Assembly (NCBI GenBank): GCA_017462265.1
Contig: JAFTRN010000026.1
Span: forward strand, 1-40,523
Direction: 5' to 3'
DNA: 40,523 bases
From: Coprobacter sp.
GTDB taxonomy: Bacteria > Bacteroidota > Bacteroidia > Bacteroidales > UBA11471
Positions 26,372 through 36,947 of the stretch are shown one piece after another (positions within the stretch are counted from its first letter, which is position 1; the number at the start of each line of letters is the position of its first letter). The notes under the pieces are model-generated. The model was not told where the DNA came from. It was given only the letters and a program-made list of their open reading frames with translations, and ran no database searches. Both the position numbers and the translations under genes were made by a program.

Positions 26372-27937
26372 ATGAAGAAGAAATTAAAATATATCATATT
26401 GATAGTATGCAGCGGGGTGATGCTGTCAACAACGTCGTGCAAAGACTGGCTCGAAATATACCCCGAAAATACGCAACCGAGTATCACTTTCTGGCAGACC
26501 AAGGAAGAGGTGGAATCGGTGATTACATCGGGCTACTATTACCTGCGCGGTATGGTAGAGAGCTATCTCATACCTTGGGGTGAATTGCGTGCCGGTTGTG
26601 TGTATTCGCGCACAGGCAACAAGATAGGTCAATTCCAAGTAAAATCGACCGATACCAAGTTGTGTAACTGGGCCGAACTTTACAAGATTATCAACGTTGC
26701 CAATACCGTGCTGAAAAACGCTCCGAAAGTGCTCGAGCGCGACGATACCTACGAAGAGGCCGTGATGAAATCGCACATGACCGAGGCCTATTTCCTCCGT
26801 GCGTTGGCCTATTTCTACATCGTACGTAACTGGCGCGACGCGCCGCTCATCACCGAGCCTTATGAGGACGATACCTACTCGACCAAGATAGCCAAGTCGT
26901 CGGAGGCCGAAATCGTAGCTCAGATACGCGAGGATATACGTCAGGCGCTTGCTACGGGTGCTGCCAAGGAGTCGTTCGAGACTATATGGGAGACCAAGGG
27001 CCGTGCCACCAAATGGGCGTTGTATGCTCTCGGTGCCGACGTGGCTTTGTGGGCCGAGGATTATGAGGCTGCCGTTACCTACTGCGACGCTATATTGAAC
27101 GCCGCCGGTTCCAACGCTCCTCGTTTCATGTCCACCCCCACACATTCGAGCTGGTTCTCGATGTTCAACCCCGGTAACAGCAACGAGTCAATCTTCGAGA
27201 TACAATACAACTACGAAGAGGACCAAGTGAACAACCTGCCTAAACTCTTTGACGATGTACACGCCGATGGTACTTACGCCATCTCGGCAGGTCTGCTTCG
27301 CGAGTTCAGAGAAGAGTATAACTATACGCAAATGGAGCTGAAAGAGGCCGTGCGTACCATGTACGGTGGTTTCTTCGTGACCGACCCGCTGGCCTATGAA
27401 TCGGCTACTGTCGGTTATGTATGGAAATATTGCGGTTCGCAATCGCTCTCGGACAAACGCACCATCTCGTATTACGACCCCAACTACATCATCTATCGTG
27501 TAGCCGATGTGATGCTGATGAAAGCCGAGGCTCTCATCTTGCGCAGTGCCGGTGAGAATATCGATGACAAGGTGGCAGCCATGTCGTTGATTAATGAGAT
27601 AAGAACCCGTTCGAACCTCGAAATCCAACACGAAGCCGATGCCGATATATTGGAGTCTTATGACGAAGAGACCATGCTCACCTTGGTACTCTATGAGCGC
27701 AACATCGAGCTCGTGGGCGAGGGTAAAGCCTGGTACGATTTCCTGCGCTTCGGTCGTCGCAACGGCGGAAAATACAAAACATCGTTCCTCATCGACAATG
27801 TGCTGAAGTATAACGAGCAGGCCGGTGAGTCGTGGTTGCGTACCGTACTCAACAACGAAAACGCTCACTTCCTGCCTATCAGCAAGGACGAGCTCGATGC
27901 TAACTCATTGTTAATACAGAACCCTTATTATAACTAA
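26372..27937 (+). CDS. SusD/RagB-family surface lipoprotein 1
   Basis: A 521-residue lipoprotein with C23 in LSTTSCKDW followed by LEIYPENTQP, the usual SusD opening. Family features include KSHMTEAYFLRALAYFYIVRNW (TPR-like helices of the SusD fold), VADVMLMKAEALILRS, LINEIRTRSN and YERNIELVGEGKAWYDFLRFGR near the C-terminus. It acts as the hinged lid of SusC 1 and binds glycan at the cell surface. It lies 12 bases after susC 1 and 4 bases before the next lipoprotein gene. Confidence 0.96.
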   Translation: MKKKLKYIILIVCSGVMLSTTSCKDWLEIYPENTQPSITFWQTKEEVESVITSGYYYLRGMVESYLIPWGELRAGCVYSRTGNKIGQFQVKSTDTKLCNWAELYKIINVANTVLKNAPKVLERDDTYEEAVMKSHMTEAYFLRALAYFYIVRNWRDAPLITEPYEDDTYSTKIAKSSEAEIVAQIREDIRQALATGAAKESFETIWETKGRATKWALYALGADVALWAEDYEAAVTYCDAILNAAGSNAPRFMSTPTHSSWFSMFNPGNSNESIFEIQYNYEEDQVNNLPKLFDDVHADGTYAISAGLLREFREEYNYTQMELKEAVRTMYGGFFVTDPLAYESATVGYVWKYCGSQSLSDKRTISYYDPNYIIYRVADVMLMKAEALILRSAGENIDDKVAAMSLINEIRTRSNLEIQHEADADILESYDEETMLTLVLYERNIELVGEGKAWYDFLRFGRRNGGKYKTSFLIDNVLKYNEQAGESWLRTVLNNENAHFLPISKDELDANSLLIQNPYYN

Positions 27938-27941
27938 TATT

Positions 27942-29750
27942 ATGAAGAAGTTATCATTATTTATATTGTTGCTGACGGCAATATTCGCCTCATGTGAGGA
28001 CCCGTATGAGGGAACTGTGTACGTCAAAGATACAGGTGAGACTCTCGATATGACCAGTGCCTCCTATCTTTCGCGTAATGACTCGGAATACTCGTTGTGG
28101 ATAGAATTGCTGAAATATGCCGACTATTACAATGCGCTGAACGACGCCTCTACCACGGCTACGGTATTCTGTCCCAACAACGAGGCTATGCGCGAGTTTC
28201 TCGAATGGAAAGGTGTGACCGCTGTGCATGAGCTCGATCGCGAATATGCCCGTGCCGTGGCTCAGATTCATATCTTGCCCTCAGATCTTACCGACGAGAC
28301 GCTCATCAATTATGCCGAAAACGATGAGACGATTCCCGTACTTTCGGTATTCGGTACCTATATTACCACCGATTTCGGTTACACGATAACCGATGTAGAT
28401 GACGCGTACCGCACCGACACTCGTTACAAAGAAGACTCTATCTATCTCAACAATCAAGCCAAGTTGGAGAAATTCACCGCGGTGAAAACCGGTAATGGCG
28501 AAGTCTTCACCATGGGCGACGTAATACGCCCCGTGGCCGAGACTATTCTCGAACGTCTGCGTCCCTACGAGGAGGCTCCCGGTGATGGTGAGTATGATAT
28601 ATTCATCGGTGCCGCCGAGCGTTGCGGATATGATGAAATAGTGGCTCAAATATACGATACGACCTATAATGAGATAGGTTCGATGGTGGTATCGAACGTG
28701 GTGTTTACCTGTCTTGCCGTACCCGACTCGGTGTATAGAGCCGCAGGTATCGAGACTGTCGATGCCCTTTGCTCATACCTGGGTGCCGATGATAACTACA
28801 CCGACGAGAGCAACGCTTTGCGTAAGTATGTGGCTTATCACTTCCTCGACAAAGAGATGTATGTGAAAGATTTCTTCAACTTCCAAGAAGAGGGCCAGAC
28901 CAATATATGGGATACCCAACTTACCCACCAGGTAATCACTTGTAAAGATGCGGCCGGCGCACACGTGTTCAACGATGTGGCAAGCATCTTGCGTAGCGAT
29001 ATGGTGGCACGTAACGGTCTCATACAGAAAATCGATGAGATACTTCCCGTGTGGGAGCCCGATCCCGTTACCGTGATTTGGGACTTCTGCAACTCGGCCG
29101 ATATTATCTCGTTTGTTAACAACTATGGCGCCGCCAAGAACTTAGGTGCGCTCTTCACATCGCCCATAGGCTCGAAAGAGTATCAGATAGACCTCAGCGA
29201 GAACAAGCGCGACGGCGACTATGGCGTGGTATCATCGTTTGTACTCAACGAGACCTACGTAAACAACTCTTCTCGCGCTTCGTATGCCAGCTACCGTCCT
29301 ATCGGATTTATAAAGTGCAAATACAAGAGTGCCAAAGAGAAAACCGTGAGCAATTACGGTGCCAATATGAACAACCTGTTGGCGCTCAACCTCGGATATG
29401 CCGGTTGGGTAGAGTTTACAACCCCCACCATTATCAAGGGTAAATACAAAATAGAACTCTACTACGGCGGTAATCCCGTATTGTATGCTTTCTATGGTGC
29501 CGGTAGTCTCACCAAGTTTACTCTCGACGAGGCTCAAGTGTCCAATACGTTTATCTACAAAGGATTGGCTTCGCAAGGATTTGGTAAAGCTACTTATGGT
29601 ATAGCTTCTGCCGAATTGTGGAAAGAGATGGTATTCGAAAACTCGGGTACTCACACCCTGAGAGCCACGATGATGGACATCAATGCCAAAACCAATGCCA
29701 AGTACCACCAATTGTGGGATTATGTGAAATTTACTCCTATCGAAGAATAA
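27942..29750 (+). CDS. Fasciclin-domain surface lipoprotein 2
   Basis: A 602-residue lipoprotein with C18 in FASCEDP. Two FAS1-like regions are recognisable: TATVFCPNNEAMREFL (67-82) and NVVFTCLAVPDSVYRAAG (about 250-268), the latter followed by ALRKYVAYHFLDKEMY, the FAS1 H2-like part. The C-terminal 220 residues form a different, beta-rich module (WVEFTTPTIIKGKYKIELYY ... HQLWDYVKFTPIEE) of the sort found at the end of Bacteroidota FAS1 lipoproteins (possibly DUF5108). It is 4 bases after susD 1. Its role is presumably glycan or partner binding next to the SusCD pore. Confidence 0.8.
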   Translation: MKKLSLFILLLTAIFASCEDPYEGTVYVKDTGETLDMTSASYLSRNDSEYSLWIELLKYADYYNALNDASTTATVFCPNNEAMREFLEWKGVTAVHELDREYARAVAQIHILPSDLTDETLINYAENDETIPVLSVFGTYITTDFGYTITDVDDAYRTDTRYKEDSIYLNNQAKLEKFTAVKTGNGEVFTMGDVIRPVAETILERLRPYEEAPGDGEYDIFIGAAERCGYDEIVAQIYDTTYNEIGSMVVSNVVFTCLAVPDSVYRAAGIETVDALCSYLGADDNYTDESNALRKYVAYHFLDKEMYVKDFFNFQEEGQTNIWDTQLTHQVITCKDAAGAHVFNDVASILRSDMVARNGLIQKIDEILPVWEPDPVTVIWDFCNSADIISFVNNYGAAKNLGALFTSPIGSKEYQIDLSENKRDGDYGVVSSFVLNETYVNNSSRASYASYRPIGFIKCKYKSAKEKTVSNYGANMNNLLALNLGYAGWVEFTTPTIIKGKYKIELYYGGNPVLYAFYGAGSLTKFTLDEAQVSNTFIYKGLASQGFGKATYGIASAELWKEMVFENSGTHTLRATMMDINAKTNAKYHQLWDYVKFTPIEE

Positions 29751-29754
29751 TACT

Positions 29755-31770
29755 ATGAAGACAAATAAACTTATAGGATTCTTGTTTGCGAGCTTGTGCG
29801 GAGTAGCAGTCTCTTGTACCGATACGTGGGACGATCACTTCGACGAGCATGCGATAACAACAACTGTTTCGACCGATGTCGAAGTGTACAGTGGTGACGT
29901 GGCAGGCTATTTGAGTACTACCCCCGCCCTCAGTGAAATGAAAACCATTCTCGATAAGACCGGTGTGCTTGCCTCGCTCAAATCGTCGGGATTTTATACC
30001 GTCGTGGCTTGTGAGAACGACCTGCTCGACCCCTCGGTCATCGACAACGATACCGCTTTTGCCCGCAACAGCATATCCGATGTTGCCGTGGCTCCCGATA
30101 AGTTCGTCGAGGGTTTTGTGGGCCTTCTCGTGCGTCACAAAACCTACAGCGACAACAAAACCTTGAAAGTGGAGTTGCGCGAAGATGGCGTGTATATCGA
30201 GTATAAAAAGGTATTGAAATCGGTAAAGACCGACAACGGATATATCTATTATGTAGATGGTACCATCAAACCGCGCGTATCGGTGTATGAACACTTGAAA
30301 TCGCTCGGCGACGAATATTCTCGTTTCAAAGAGTTGGTAGCCCGTTTCGAAGAGGAGTATTTCGACAAGGAAAACTCTGTAGCCTCGGGTGTCGATGATA
30401 TGGGTAACACCATCTATTCCGACTCGGTGATATTGGTGCGTAATACCGCCATGGACCGCTACACCGAGGAGGGCCTCTCGTACTGGAATATGTTCTCGGA
30501 GAACTATGCTACCACGCTGTTTGTGCCGAGCAACGACCTTATAGAGAAAGCGCTCAATGATGCCTACGCCAATGGTCCTCGTTGGCTCAGTCGCCAACTG
30601 ACCGCCTCCGACAGTGCGAAATTTGAGAAATGGATCGTACAAGCCTGCTTCGTCGATCGCTTACTGGCACCGACCGAAGTGGCTGCCGGCGCTCCCGACT
30701 TCAAATGTGTGGGCGGCCGTGTGCGCGAGGTGAATAAGGCACAGGATACCGAGATGTTTGTAAACGTAGATGCCGCCAACTGGCGTCCTTCGGTACAGAC
30801 CGTCGATCCTGCCAAAATCGACACCCTCAGTAACGGTGTGGCTTATTATCTTACCGACTTCAAAATCCCCAACCACGTAGTGATATATCGTGTGAAATCA
30901 CGTTTCTATGAGTTGTGGAGCAATGCTACTCCCGACCAACAAGATCAATATTTCCGTTGGACCAATTGGATAGACCCGATGGTGATAAACGATGCTCAAT
31001 CGTCGTTCACCCTCACCGAGCAGATGCCTACCATGTATTATCACGTGCTGACAGCCATTCCTGCCCAGGAGGTGATACACAAGGCTTGGGCTGTGGATTC
31101 GTTGGCCATCAGTCGCGCTACCGTAGCTGCCGCTCAACTGCAACTCGATTCGTTGATGTCTATTGAGGCACCCGACTCCATTACCGTGGTACGTATCGAC
31201 TCCATTACCTCTGTTCGCGACTCGGTGAGCCTGACGATTCCCGAATGGGAAGCCGTGGCTGCTACCGCCAAACCCGAGGAATGGATATGTAGCGTGGAAT
31301 ATGACGGATTGACCTACAGCTCCGAGCAAGATGCCGTAGTAGAGTGTTGCCTCCCTGCCGGTGAATATGCCTTGCGTATGGGCTTCAAGCACTCCATTAC
31401 CTACTCGCTGAGTATCTACTTCAACGATGAACTGCTGGTGAAAGATATGCCTATGGCCGCACAAGGTTCGAACTTCCACTTCGACCGTGGTGGTGCCTCG
31501 TCGATGCAGTTCTTGGGCGACAACCAAGTGGCTTATCCCGAGGGATTCGACGCCGAGCAATGGTATGAGACCGATCCCAAATCGGTGGCATACGATACCG
31601 ACGGCTATCAGGTGGCCAACGTGACGATACCCGAGGAGGGTAACTTCAAGATTCGTATCGAGTCGAGCGATATGGCCAAATTTTATACGCCTACCGGTCG
31701 TAACAAAAACAATGTTACACAGCTGATGATGTACCACTGGTGCTTGCGACCCACGAGCAATAACTATTAA
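29755..31770 (+). CDS. Fasciclin-like surface lipoprotein 3
   Basis: A 671-residue lipoprotein, C21 in AVSCTDTWDDHFDEH; this opening with its acidic stretch is common in FAS1 lipoproteins of Bacteroidota. Diverged FAS1 features: KTILDKTGVLASLKSSGFYT then VVACENDLLD (about 64-92), and NYATTLFVPSNDLIEKAL (about 250-268) with FEKWIVQACFVDRLL. The C-terminal part has the same general plan as fasciclin lipoprotein 2 (beta-rich, GEYALRMGFKHSITYSLSIY) ending MMYHWCLRPTSNNY. A repetitive Ser/Asp/Ile segment (PDSITVVRIDSITSVRDSVS) separates the two. It lies 4 bases after the preceding gene and 18 before susC 2, so it probably belongs functionally to the second SusCD pair. Confidence 0.72.
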   Translation: MKTNKLIGFLFASLCGVAVSCTDTWDDHFDEHAITTTVSTDVEVYSGDVAGYLSTTPALSEMKTILDKTGVLASLKSSGFYTVVACENDLLDPSVIDNDTAFARNSISDVAVAPDKFVEGFVGLLVRHKTYSDNKTLKVELREDGVYIEYKKVLKSVKTDNGYIYYVDGTIKPRVSVYEHLKSLGDEYSRFKELVARFEEEYFDKENSVASGVDDMGNTIYSDSVILVRNTAMDRYTEEGLSYWNMFSENYATTLFVPSNDLIEKALNDAYANGPRWLSRQLTASDSAKFEKWIVQACFVDRLLAPTEVAAGAPDFKCVGGRVREVNKAQDTEMFVNVDAANWRPSVQTVDPAKIDTLSNGVAYYLTDFKIPNHVVIYRVKSRFYELWSNATPDQQDQYFRWTNWIDPMVINDAQSSFTLTEQMPTMYYHVLTAIPAQEVIHKAWAVDSLAISRATVAAAQLQLDSLMSIEAPDSITVVRIDSITSVRDSVSLTIPEWEAVAATAKPEEWICSVEYDGLTYSSEQDAVVECCLPAGEYALRMGFKHSITYSLSIYFNDELLVKDMPMAAQGSNFHFDRGGASSMQFLGDNQVAYPEGFDAEQWYETDPKSVAYDTDGYQVANVTIPEEGNFKIRIESSDMAKFYTPTGRNKNNVTQLMMYHWCLRPTSNNY

Positions 31771-31788
31771 TGTTGAAAATTTACTGCT

Positions 31789-34700
31789 ATGAGAAGAATA
31801 TATAGTTTTCTGATTGTTTTGCTGATGATGGCAGCCCCTGCTTTCGCGCAGAAGGGCGACGTCTTCAAGTCAAAGATAGTTAGTACCGACAATACGCCGT
31901 TGCAGGGTGCCATTGTTTCTGTCGTGGGAACGTCAACATCTGTCATCTCCGACGAAAATGGTAATTTCGAACTTACCACTGACCAATCTCGGGGTACGTT
32001 GCGTGTCGTTGCCGTGGGACACTACACTCGTGAGTATCCCTTGAACCAATCGGTAATTCCTGCCGAAATCGTGTTGGTGCCCGAGTCTTATATCTCGTAT
32101 GCCGGAACCACCGCGTTCCCGTTCTATACCGAGCGTCGCGATGGTCGTAGCGCCATAAACGCCTCGCTCGATAACAAGGACATGAAACAGGTGCTCTCTA
32201 CCGACCTTGCTTGGCAGGACGAGATTGCCGGTCTGCAAGTAGTACGCAAAAGCGGTATGCCCGGTGAAGGCGCTTACTTCAATATGCGTGGTACCCACAC
32301 TCTCGTAGGCGACAACGCTCCGCTGTTGGTCATCAACGGTATTCCCTATTTCTACAACAGCGATGTATCGGGTGTGCTCAACGGATATTCCCGTGCGGCT
32401 CTCTTCGGATTCAATTCCAACGATATAAAGAGCATTACCGCCTTGAAAGGTGCCGAGGCCGCCATGTATGGTTCTCTTGCCTCAAACGGTGTGATACTCA
32501 TCGAGACGCAACAAGCCATGTCGGACAACCTCAATACCCGCATCTCTTTCTCGGGTAACTACGGTGTGGCTATGCCCAAAAAGACGTTGCCCTATCTCGA
32601 CGCTTCGCAATATGCTCATTACCTGCAAGATGTGGGCGCTACCCGCTACTCGTCGATGATGGACCTCACCAACGACTATCCCTTCTTGCAAGGACCCGAT
32701 AACGCCTATGGTTACATCTTCAACAACAACACCGACTGGGTGGCCGAGACCACAAGCCCCTCGTTTGTTACCGACAACGTGTTCCGCATCGAGGGTGGTG
32801 ACGCTATCGCCAAGTATAATTTCTCGCTCGGATATACCAATGAGGGCGGTGTCATCGACAATACCAGCACGCAACGCTATCACACCAACATCAACTCGAA
32901 TGTGATGGTAAGCCGCTGGGTGGATATTTTCACCAATGTGAACCTTGCCTATATCACCAGCGACCTCGCCGAGCAAGGCATGAAGACGGAGACCAACCCC
33001 TTGTTGGCATCGGCCTTTATGATGCCCAACCTCTTGCCCTTTATCCGCGAGGCTAATGGTAACGTGCTCTCTACCTATCTGCCCTATGATGGTTGGAATA
33101 CCTCGTTGCTCCCCACTTACGCCTATGAGAATGTAAGTAACCCCGTGGCACTGGTCAATACCATAGAGGGCGAGGACAAGATTTATGACGTGAACATACG
33201 TTTCGGTCTCAACTGGCGTCCCAACACCCACTGGACCGTTACCGGTATGGCCAACATCTATTACAATTACATCGAAGAGTCGCTCTTCGTGCCCGGTGTA
33301 ACCGATCGTGCCATCGTGCCGCAACTCTATGGTACCGGTTTCAACTATGTGAGCAAGGGCGTGCGCAAGCAGACCTCGACCTTCTTCGGTGGAAATGTGG
33401 CGTATGAAAATGTATTCGGCGATATACACGACTTCAAGGCATACGGTGGCGCCCGCCTTATCCTGAAAAACTATGAATACGACTTCGAGTCGGGATTCAA
33501 TACCGCCAACGACAACTACAAAACCCTTACCGCCAACCTCGACGAGCGCGTAATCGATGGTGCCAACGACCAATGGCGCTGGCTCAACTACTATCTGCAT
33601 GGCGATTACACCTTCAATCACTTGTTGAAGGCTACCGCCTCGCTCTCTATCGACGGTACGTCGGTGTCGGGTGTAGATGCCCCCCGTTTCGGCTTCTTCC
33701 CCTCGGCAAGCCTTACTTTCTTTGCCGCCAATACCGGGGCGTTGCCTTCGTGGATTGACCTGCTGAATCTCTCGGCCGAGGTGTCGCTCACGGGTAACAG
33801 CCGTTTCTCTACCAACTATGCCAAGAACTACTACCTGTCATCGAACTTCTTCAATATGGGTACCATTATCCGTTCGAACCTGCCCAACACTTCGCTCGAG
33901 TGGGAGAAGAAAACCCAGTTTGATGCCGGTCTCGACGTGTCGCTCTACAAGCATATGTTCGATATGCAGTTCAACTATTTCTATGCCAACTCCTACGACC
34001 TGTTGCTCGACCGCAATATCTCATCGGCATACGGTACGTCGGTTTACTACGACAATACCGCGTCGGTAGAGACACAAGGTTACGAGTTCGCACTTCGTTT
34101 CAATCCTGTTCATACCAAAGATTTCGATTGGTCTATATCGGGTAATATTGCTACCGCCAAGAGCAAAATCACCTCGCTCGGTGGCTCTCAGACTCGCGAC
34201 ATCATAGAGTTCACCCAATTTGCCGAAGACGACGCGCAAGTGTTGCTCCAAGTGGGCGAGACTCCCTATCAATTCTATGGTTTGCAGACTGCCGGTATAT
34301 ACAGCACTACCGCCGAGGCTAAGGCCGAAGGGTTGAAAAATGCCGGTGGCGATGCCTACCAAGGCGGTGACGTGCGTTTCATCGACCGGAATGGCGATAA
34401 GATCATCAACGACGACGACCGTGTGGCTCTCGGTACTGCCACTCCCGACTTCTTCGGAGGTGTGAGCACTACGTTCCGTTACAAATGCATCTCGCTTACC
34501 GCCGACTTTGGTTACTCGGTAGGCAACAAGGCCTATAACGCTTTCCGTCGTCAGACCGAGTCGATGTCCACCATGTACAACCAATCGACCGCCGTACTCA
34601 ACCGTTGGCAGGTCGAAGGCCAGGTGACCGATATGCCTCGTGCCGCATACGGCGACCCCTCGGGCAATAACGTATTCTCCGATCGCTGGGTCGAAGATGC

Positions 34701-34935
34701 TTCGTACTTCAAACTCCGCAACCTCACCTTGGCTTATCACTTCGACAACAAAGCGTTGAAGTTCTGTCAGTCGGGTACCATCTATGTCACCGGTGAAAAC
34801 CTCTTCACCGCTACCGAATACTTAGGCGGAGACCCCGAGTTCAGCTATTCCTACAACGAAAGCATGAAAGGTTTTGACTATGCCAAAGTAGCATTACCCA
34901 TCAGTGTAAAAGTCGGATTCAAATTAAACTTCTAA
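31789..34935 (+). CDS. SusC-family TonB-dependent transporter 2
   Basis: A 1048-residue outer-membrane transporter with signal peptide ending APAFAQ. The regulatory-like domain is LQGAIVSVVGTSTSVISDEN ... LRVVAVGHYTREYP. The plug follows (LAWQDEIAGLQVVRKSG, FNMRGTHTLVGDNAPLLVIN and DIKSITALKGAEAAMYGSLA), and the barrel ends AKVALPISVKVGFKLNF. It is clearly diverged from SusC 1: the RIRG signature is FNMRG here and the plug linker is different, so the two are not a recent duplication. It forms a pair with the SusD 6 bases downstream. Confidence 0.95.
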   Translation: MRRIYSFLIVLLMMAAPAFAQKGDVFKSKIVSTDNTPLQGAIVSVVGTSTSVISDENGNFELTTDQSRGTLRVVAVGHYTREYPLNQSVIPAEIVLVPESYISYAGTTAFPFYTERRDGRSAINASLDNKDMKQVLSTDLAWQDEIAGLQVVRKSGMPGEGAYFNMRGTHTLVGDNAPLLVINGIPYFYNSDVSGVLNGYSRAALFGFNSNDIKSITALKGAEAAMYGSLASNGVILIETQQAMSDNLNTRISFSGNYGVAMPKKTLPYLDASQYAHYLQDVGATRYSSMMDLTNDYPFLQGPDNAYGYIFNNNTDWVAETTSPSFVTDNVFRIEGGDAIAKYNFSLGYTNEGGVIDNTSTQRYHTNINSNVMVSRWVDIFTNVNLAYITSDLAEQGMKTETNPLLASAFMMPNLLPFIREANGNVLSTYLPYDGWNTSLLPTYAYENVSNPVALVNTIEGEDKIYDVNIRFGLNWRPNTHWTVTGMANIYYNYIEESLFVPGVTDRAIVPQLYGTGFNYVSKGVRKQTSTFFGGNVAYENVFGDIHDFKAYGGARLILKNYEYDFESGFNTANDNYKTLTANLDERVIDGANDQWRWLNYYLHGDYTFNHLLKATASLSIDGTSVSGVDAPRFGFFPSASLTFFAANTGALPSWIDLLNLSAEVSLTGNSRFSTNYAKNYYLSSNFFNMGTIIRSNLPNTSLEWEKKTQFDAGLDVSLYKHMFDMQFNYFYANSYDLLLDRNISSAYGTSVYYDNTASVETQGYEFALRFNPVHTKDFDWSISGNIATAKSKITSLGGSQTRDIIEFTQFAEDDAQVLLQVGETPYQFYGLQTAGIYSTTAEAKAEGLKNAGGDAYQGGDVRFIDRNGDKIINDDDRVALGTATPDFFGGVSTTFRYKCISLTADFGYSVGNKAYNAFRRQTESMSTMYNQSTAVLNRWQVEGQVTDMPRAAYGDPSGNNVFSDRWVEDASYFKLRNLTLAYHFDNKALKFCQSGTIYVTGENLFTATEYLGGDPEFSYSYNESMKGFDYAKVALPISVKVGFKLNF

Positions 34936-34941
34936 CAGACC

Positions 34942-36768
34942 ATGAAACGAGTTATTTTATATATCCTGATATGTCTCACCGCCGTGCCTTTCACGGCGTG
35001 TGACGACTTCTTCAATGAAAATCCCGATACCATCATCAATACCGATGAGTATATCTCTACCGAGAACGAAATGTATCGCGGATTCCTCGGTATTCTCACC
35101 CGTCTGCAAAATGCCGGCGACCACGCCATCTACCTTACCGACACGCGTTGCAACTTCCTCGAGACTGCGCCCAACGCGCCGGTGGCATTGCAAAACATCT
35201 ACAAGTACGAATCGACCGATGGCAATACCTATGCCGATCCTACCTGCTACTACGAAATAATAGTGGCTTGTAACGACTATCTGGCCAAGATGGACGAGTT
35301 CATAGCCAAGGTGGGTGCCGGTATGAGCGAGCAGGGTGTGAACAACGTAGGCTCTCTCATCAGCGGTGCCGTGCGCATCAAAGTATGGGCCTATTACAAA
35401 CTCGGCTCTATCTATGGTGAGGCCTATTGGTTCGACGACCCCTTGCAGAAAATGGAAGACCTCGGCAATACCGATGTATTCGAGCATCTTACCGATATGG
35501 GCCAGGTGGCCGACAAATGTATTGCCTTGCTCGACAATGGTGTGACACTCGGTGGCGTGAACTATCCCGCCAACCTCGAAATGGACTGGCCCGCATGGAT
35601 CGATCCCGAGACCGAAAGCGATACCTATGAGTATTGGAACTACCTCACCCCGCAATGGCTGTTGCTGAAAGCCGAGTTGCTGGCGTGGCGTTGCTCCTAC
35701 AACGACAATCAGGCCGACTGGCTGTGGATACGCGACAACTTGTTGCAATTCCTCTATAATATCTACACCAACGTGTCGATACCTCACAAAGACGGCGTCT
35801 ATACCCAAACGGAATTGGACGAAGGCGCATTGGGTGAGTTGCACCAGTTCTACAACCTCAATATCCCGCACCAGCACGGCTATTGCAGCAACTTCTTTAC
35901 CGAGCAGGTAGGTAACAGCGACTACAATATTTGCAGCATTATGTACGATTACAACAATCATCAACGTAATCGTTTGGTGCAATATTTCTGCCCCGCATGG
36001 CCCGGCGACGGATTCTATCTGCAACCCTCGCGCCACGCTATGGACTCGATGTACATATCTACCGATATTCGCTCTTATACACAGCGTCAGATGATGGCCG
36101 ACATCAACGGTACTCCCGCTTTCTCGAAATACTTCTACAGCCGTCAGGGTAGTCTCGACTATCGTTATCTGCGTACCAATATCTTCGAGATACAGCCGGC
36201 TATACCCTTGTTCCGTGCTCACGACATCAACTTCTTGTTGGTAGAGGCCGAGAATCATCTCGGACACTGGCACGAGGCCAACACGCTGCTCAATCATGGT
36301 CTCGACAACGAGTTTCCCGATCGTGGTGCGAATGGTCTGCCTGCCGGTTGGGATCCCCGTTATATCGAGTTCCTCGGCAGCCGTGGCGGCTATGGTAACC
36401 TCGGTATCGTAGGTACAGCCATAGGCGACTATCACAACCTGCCCGTCGATCGCAACGACGAGACTTTGGGTAAGGACTATGTATTGCGTGACGACAACAA
36501 CAATATCATCGAGGAGGGTATCACCGAGGAGGATCGTATCAAGCGTTTCGACCTCGCTCTCGCTCGCGAATATGCTCGTGAGTTCACGGGCGAAGGTAAG
36601 TCTTACAGCTACATCTGTAAGATGTTGGAACGTTACGAAGGCGATATAGAGATGCAGACCAAGCTTGCCGATATAATCGTTGCCAAGTATGGCGACGACC
36701 TCAAAGGTAAGGTGCGTGCCACGCTTCTCGATGATTGCTTTATCGATTGGGACCTCCAAGGGGAATAA
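34942..36768 (+). CDS. SusD/RagB-family surface lipoprotein 2
   Basis: A 608-residue lipoprotein with C20 in VPFTACDDF. Features of the fold include AVRIKVWAYYKLGSIYGEAYW (TPR-like part), FRAHDINFLLVEAENHLGHW, and RIKRFDLALAREYAREFTGEGKSYSYI close to the C-terminus, the position of the conserved SusD ending. It is longer than SusD 1 by about 90 residues and only distantly similar. As last gene of the 16-kb operon it is followed by a repeat-rich gap; no strong terminator directly follows its stop. Confidence 0.93.
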   Translation: MKRVILYILICLTAVPFTACDDFFNENPDTIINTDEYISTENEMYRGFLGILTRLQNAGDHAIYLTDTRCNFLETAPNAPVALQNIYKYESTDGNTYADPTCYYEIIVACNDYLAKMDEFIAKVGAGMSEQGVNNVGSLISGAVRIKVWAYYKLGSIYGEAYWFDDPLQKMEDLGNTDVFEHLTDMGQVADKCIALLDNGVTLGGVNYPANLEMDWPAWIDPETESDTYEYWNYLTPQWLLLKAELLAWRCSYNDNQADWLWIRDNLLQFLYNIYTNVSIPHKDGVYTQTELDEGALGELHQFYNLNIPHQHGYCSNFFTEQVGNSDYNICSIMYDYNNHQRNRLVQYFCPAWPGDGFYLQPSRHAMDSMYISTDIRSYTQRQMMADINGTPAFSKYFYSRQGSLDYRYLRTNIFEIQPAIPLFRAHDINFLLVEAENHLGHWHEANTLLNHGLDNEFPDRGANGLPAGWDPRYIEFLGSRGGYGNLGIVGTAIGDYHNLPVDRNDETLGKDYVLRDDNNNIIEEGITEEDRIKRFDLALAREYAREFTGEGKSYSYICKMLERYEGDIEMQTKLADIIVAKYGDDLKGKVRATLLDDCFIDWDLQGE

Positions 36769-36947
36769 TTTTCCCCTTGTGTGAGGTGTGCGGTTCTTGG
36801 ACGCAAGTACCGTGATGTGCAACGATTATGGGTACATAATGTAAAAAATTGGTGTGGTTTCTGTTAAAATCTGCTGATTTTTTGCTATTAAAGATAATTA
36901 TATATATCTTTAACCCCATAATTCGTGTTCGCACACGGAACTTCCAC

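Noticed and set aside
18463..36768. Recent tandem duplication of one SusCD pair
   Set aside because: SusC 1 and 2 differ in plug signature, length and linker, and the SusD proteins differ by about 90 residues with little shared sequence.
34957..36822. 621-codon open frame on the minus strand opposite susD 2
   Set aside because: Same effect of codon bias; the plus-strand SusD is clear from its lipobox and fold motifs.
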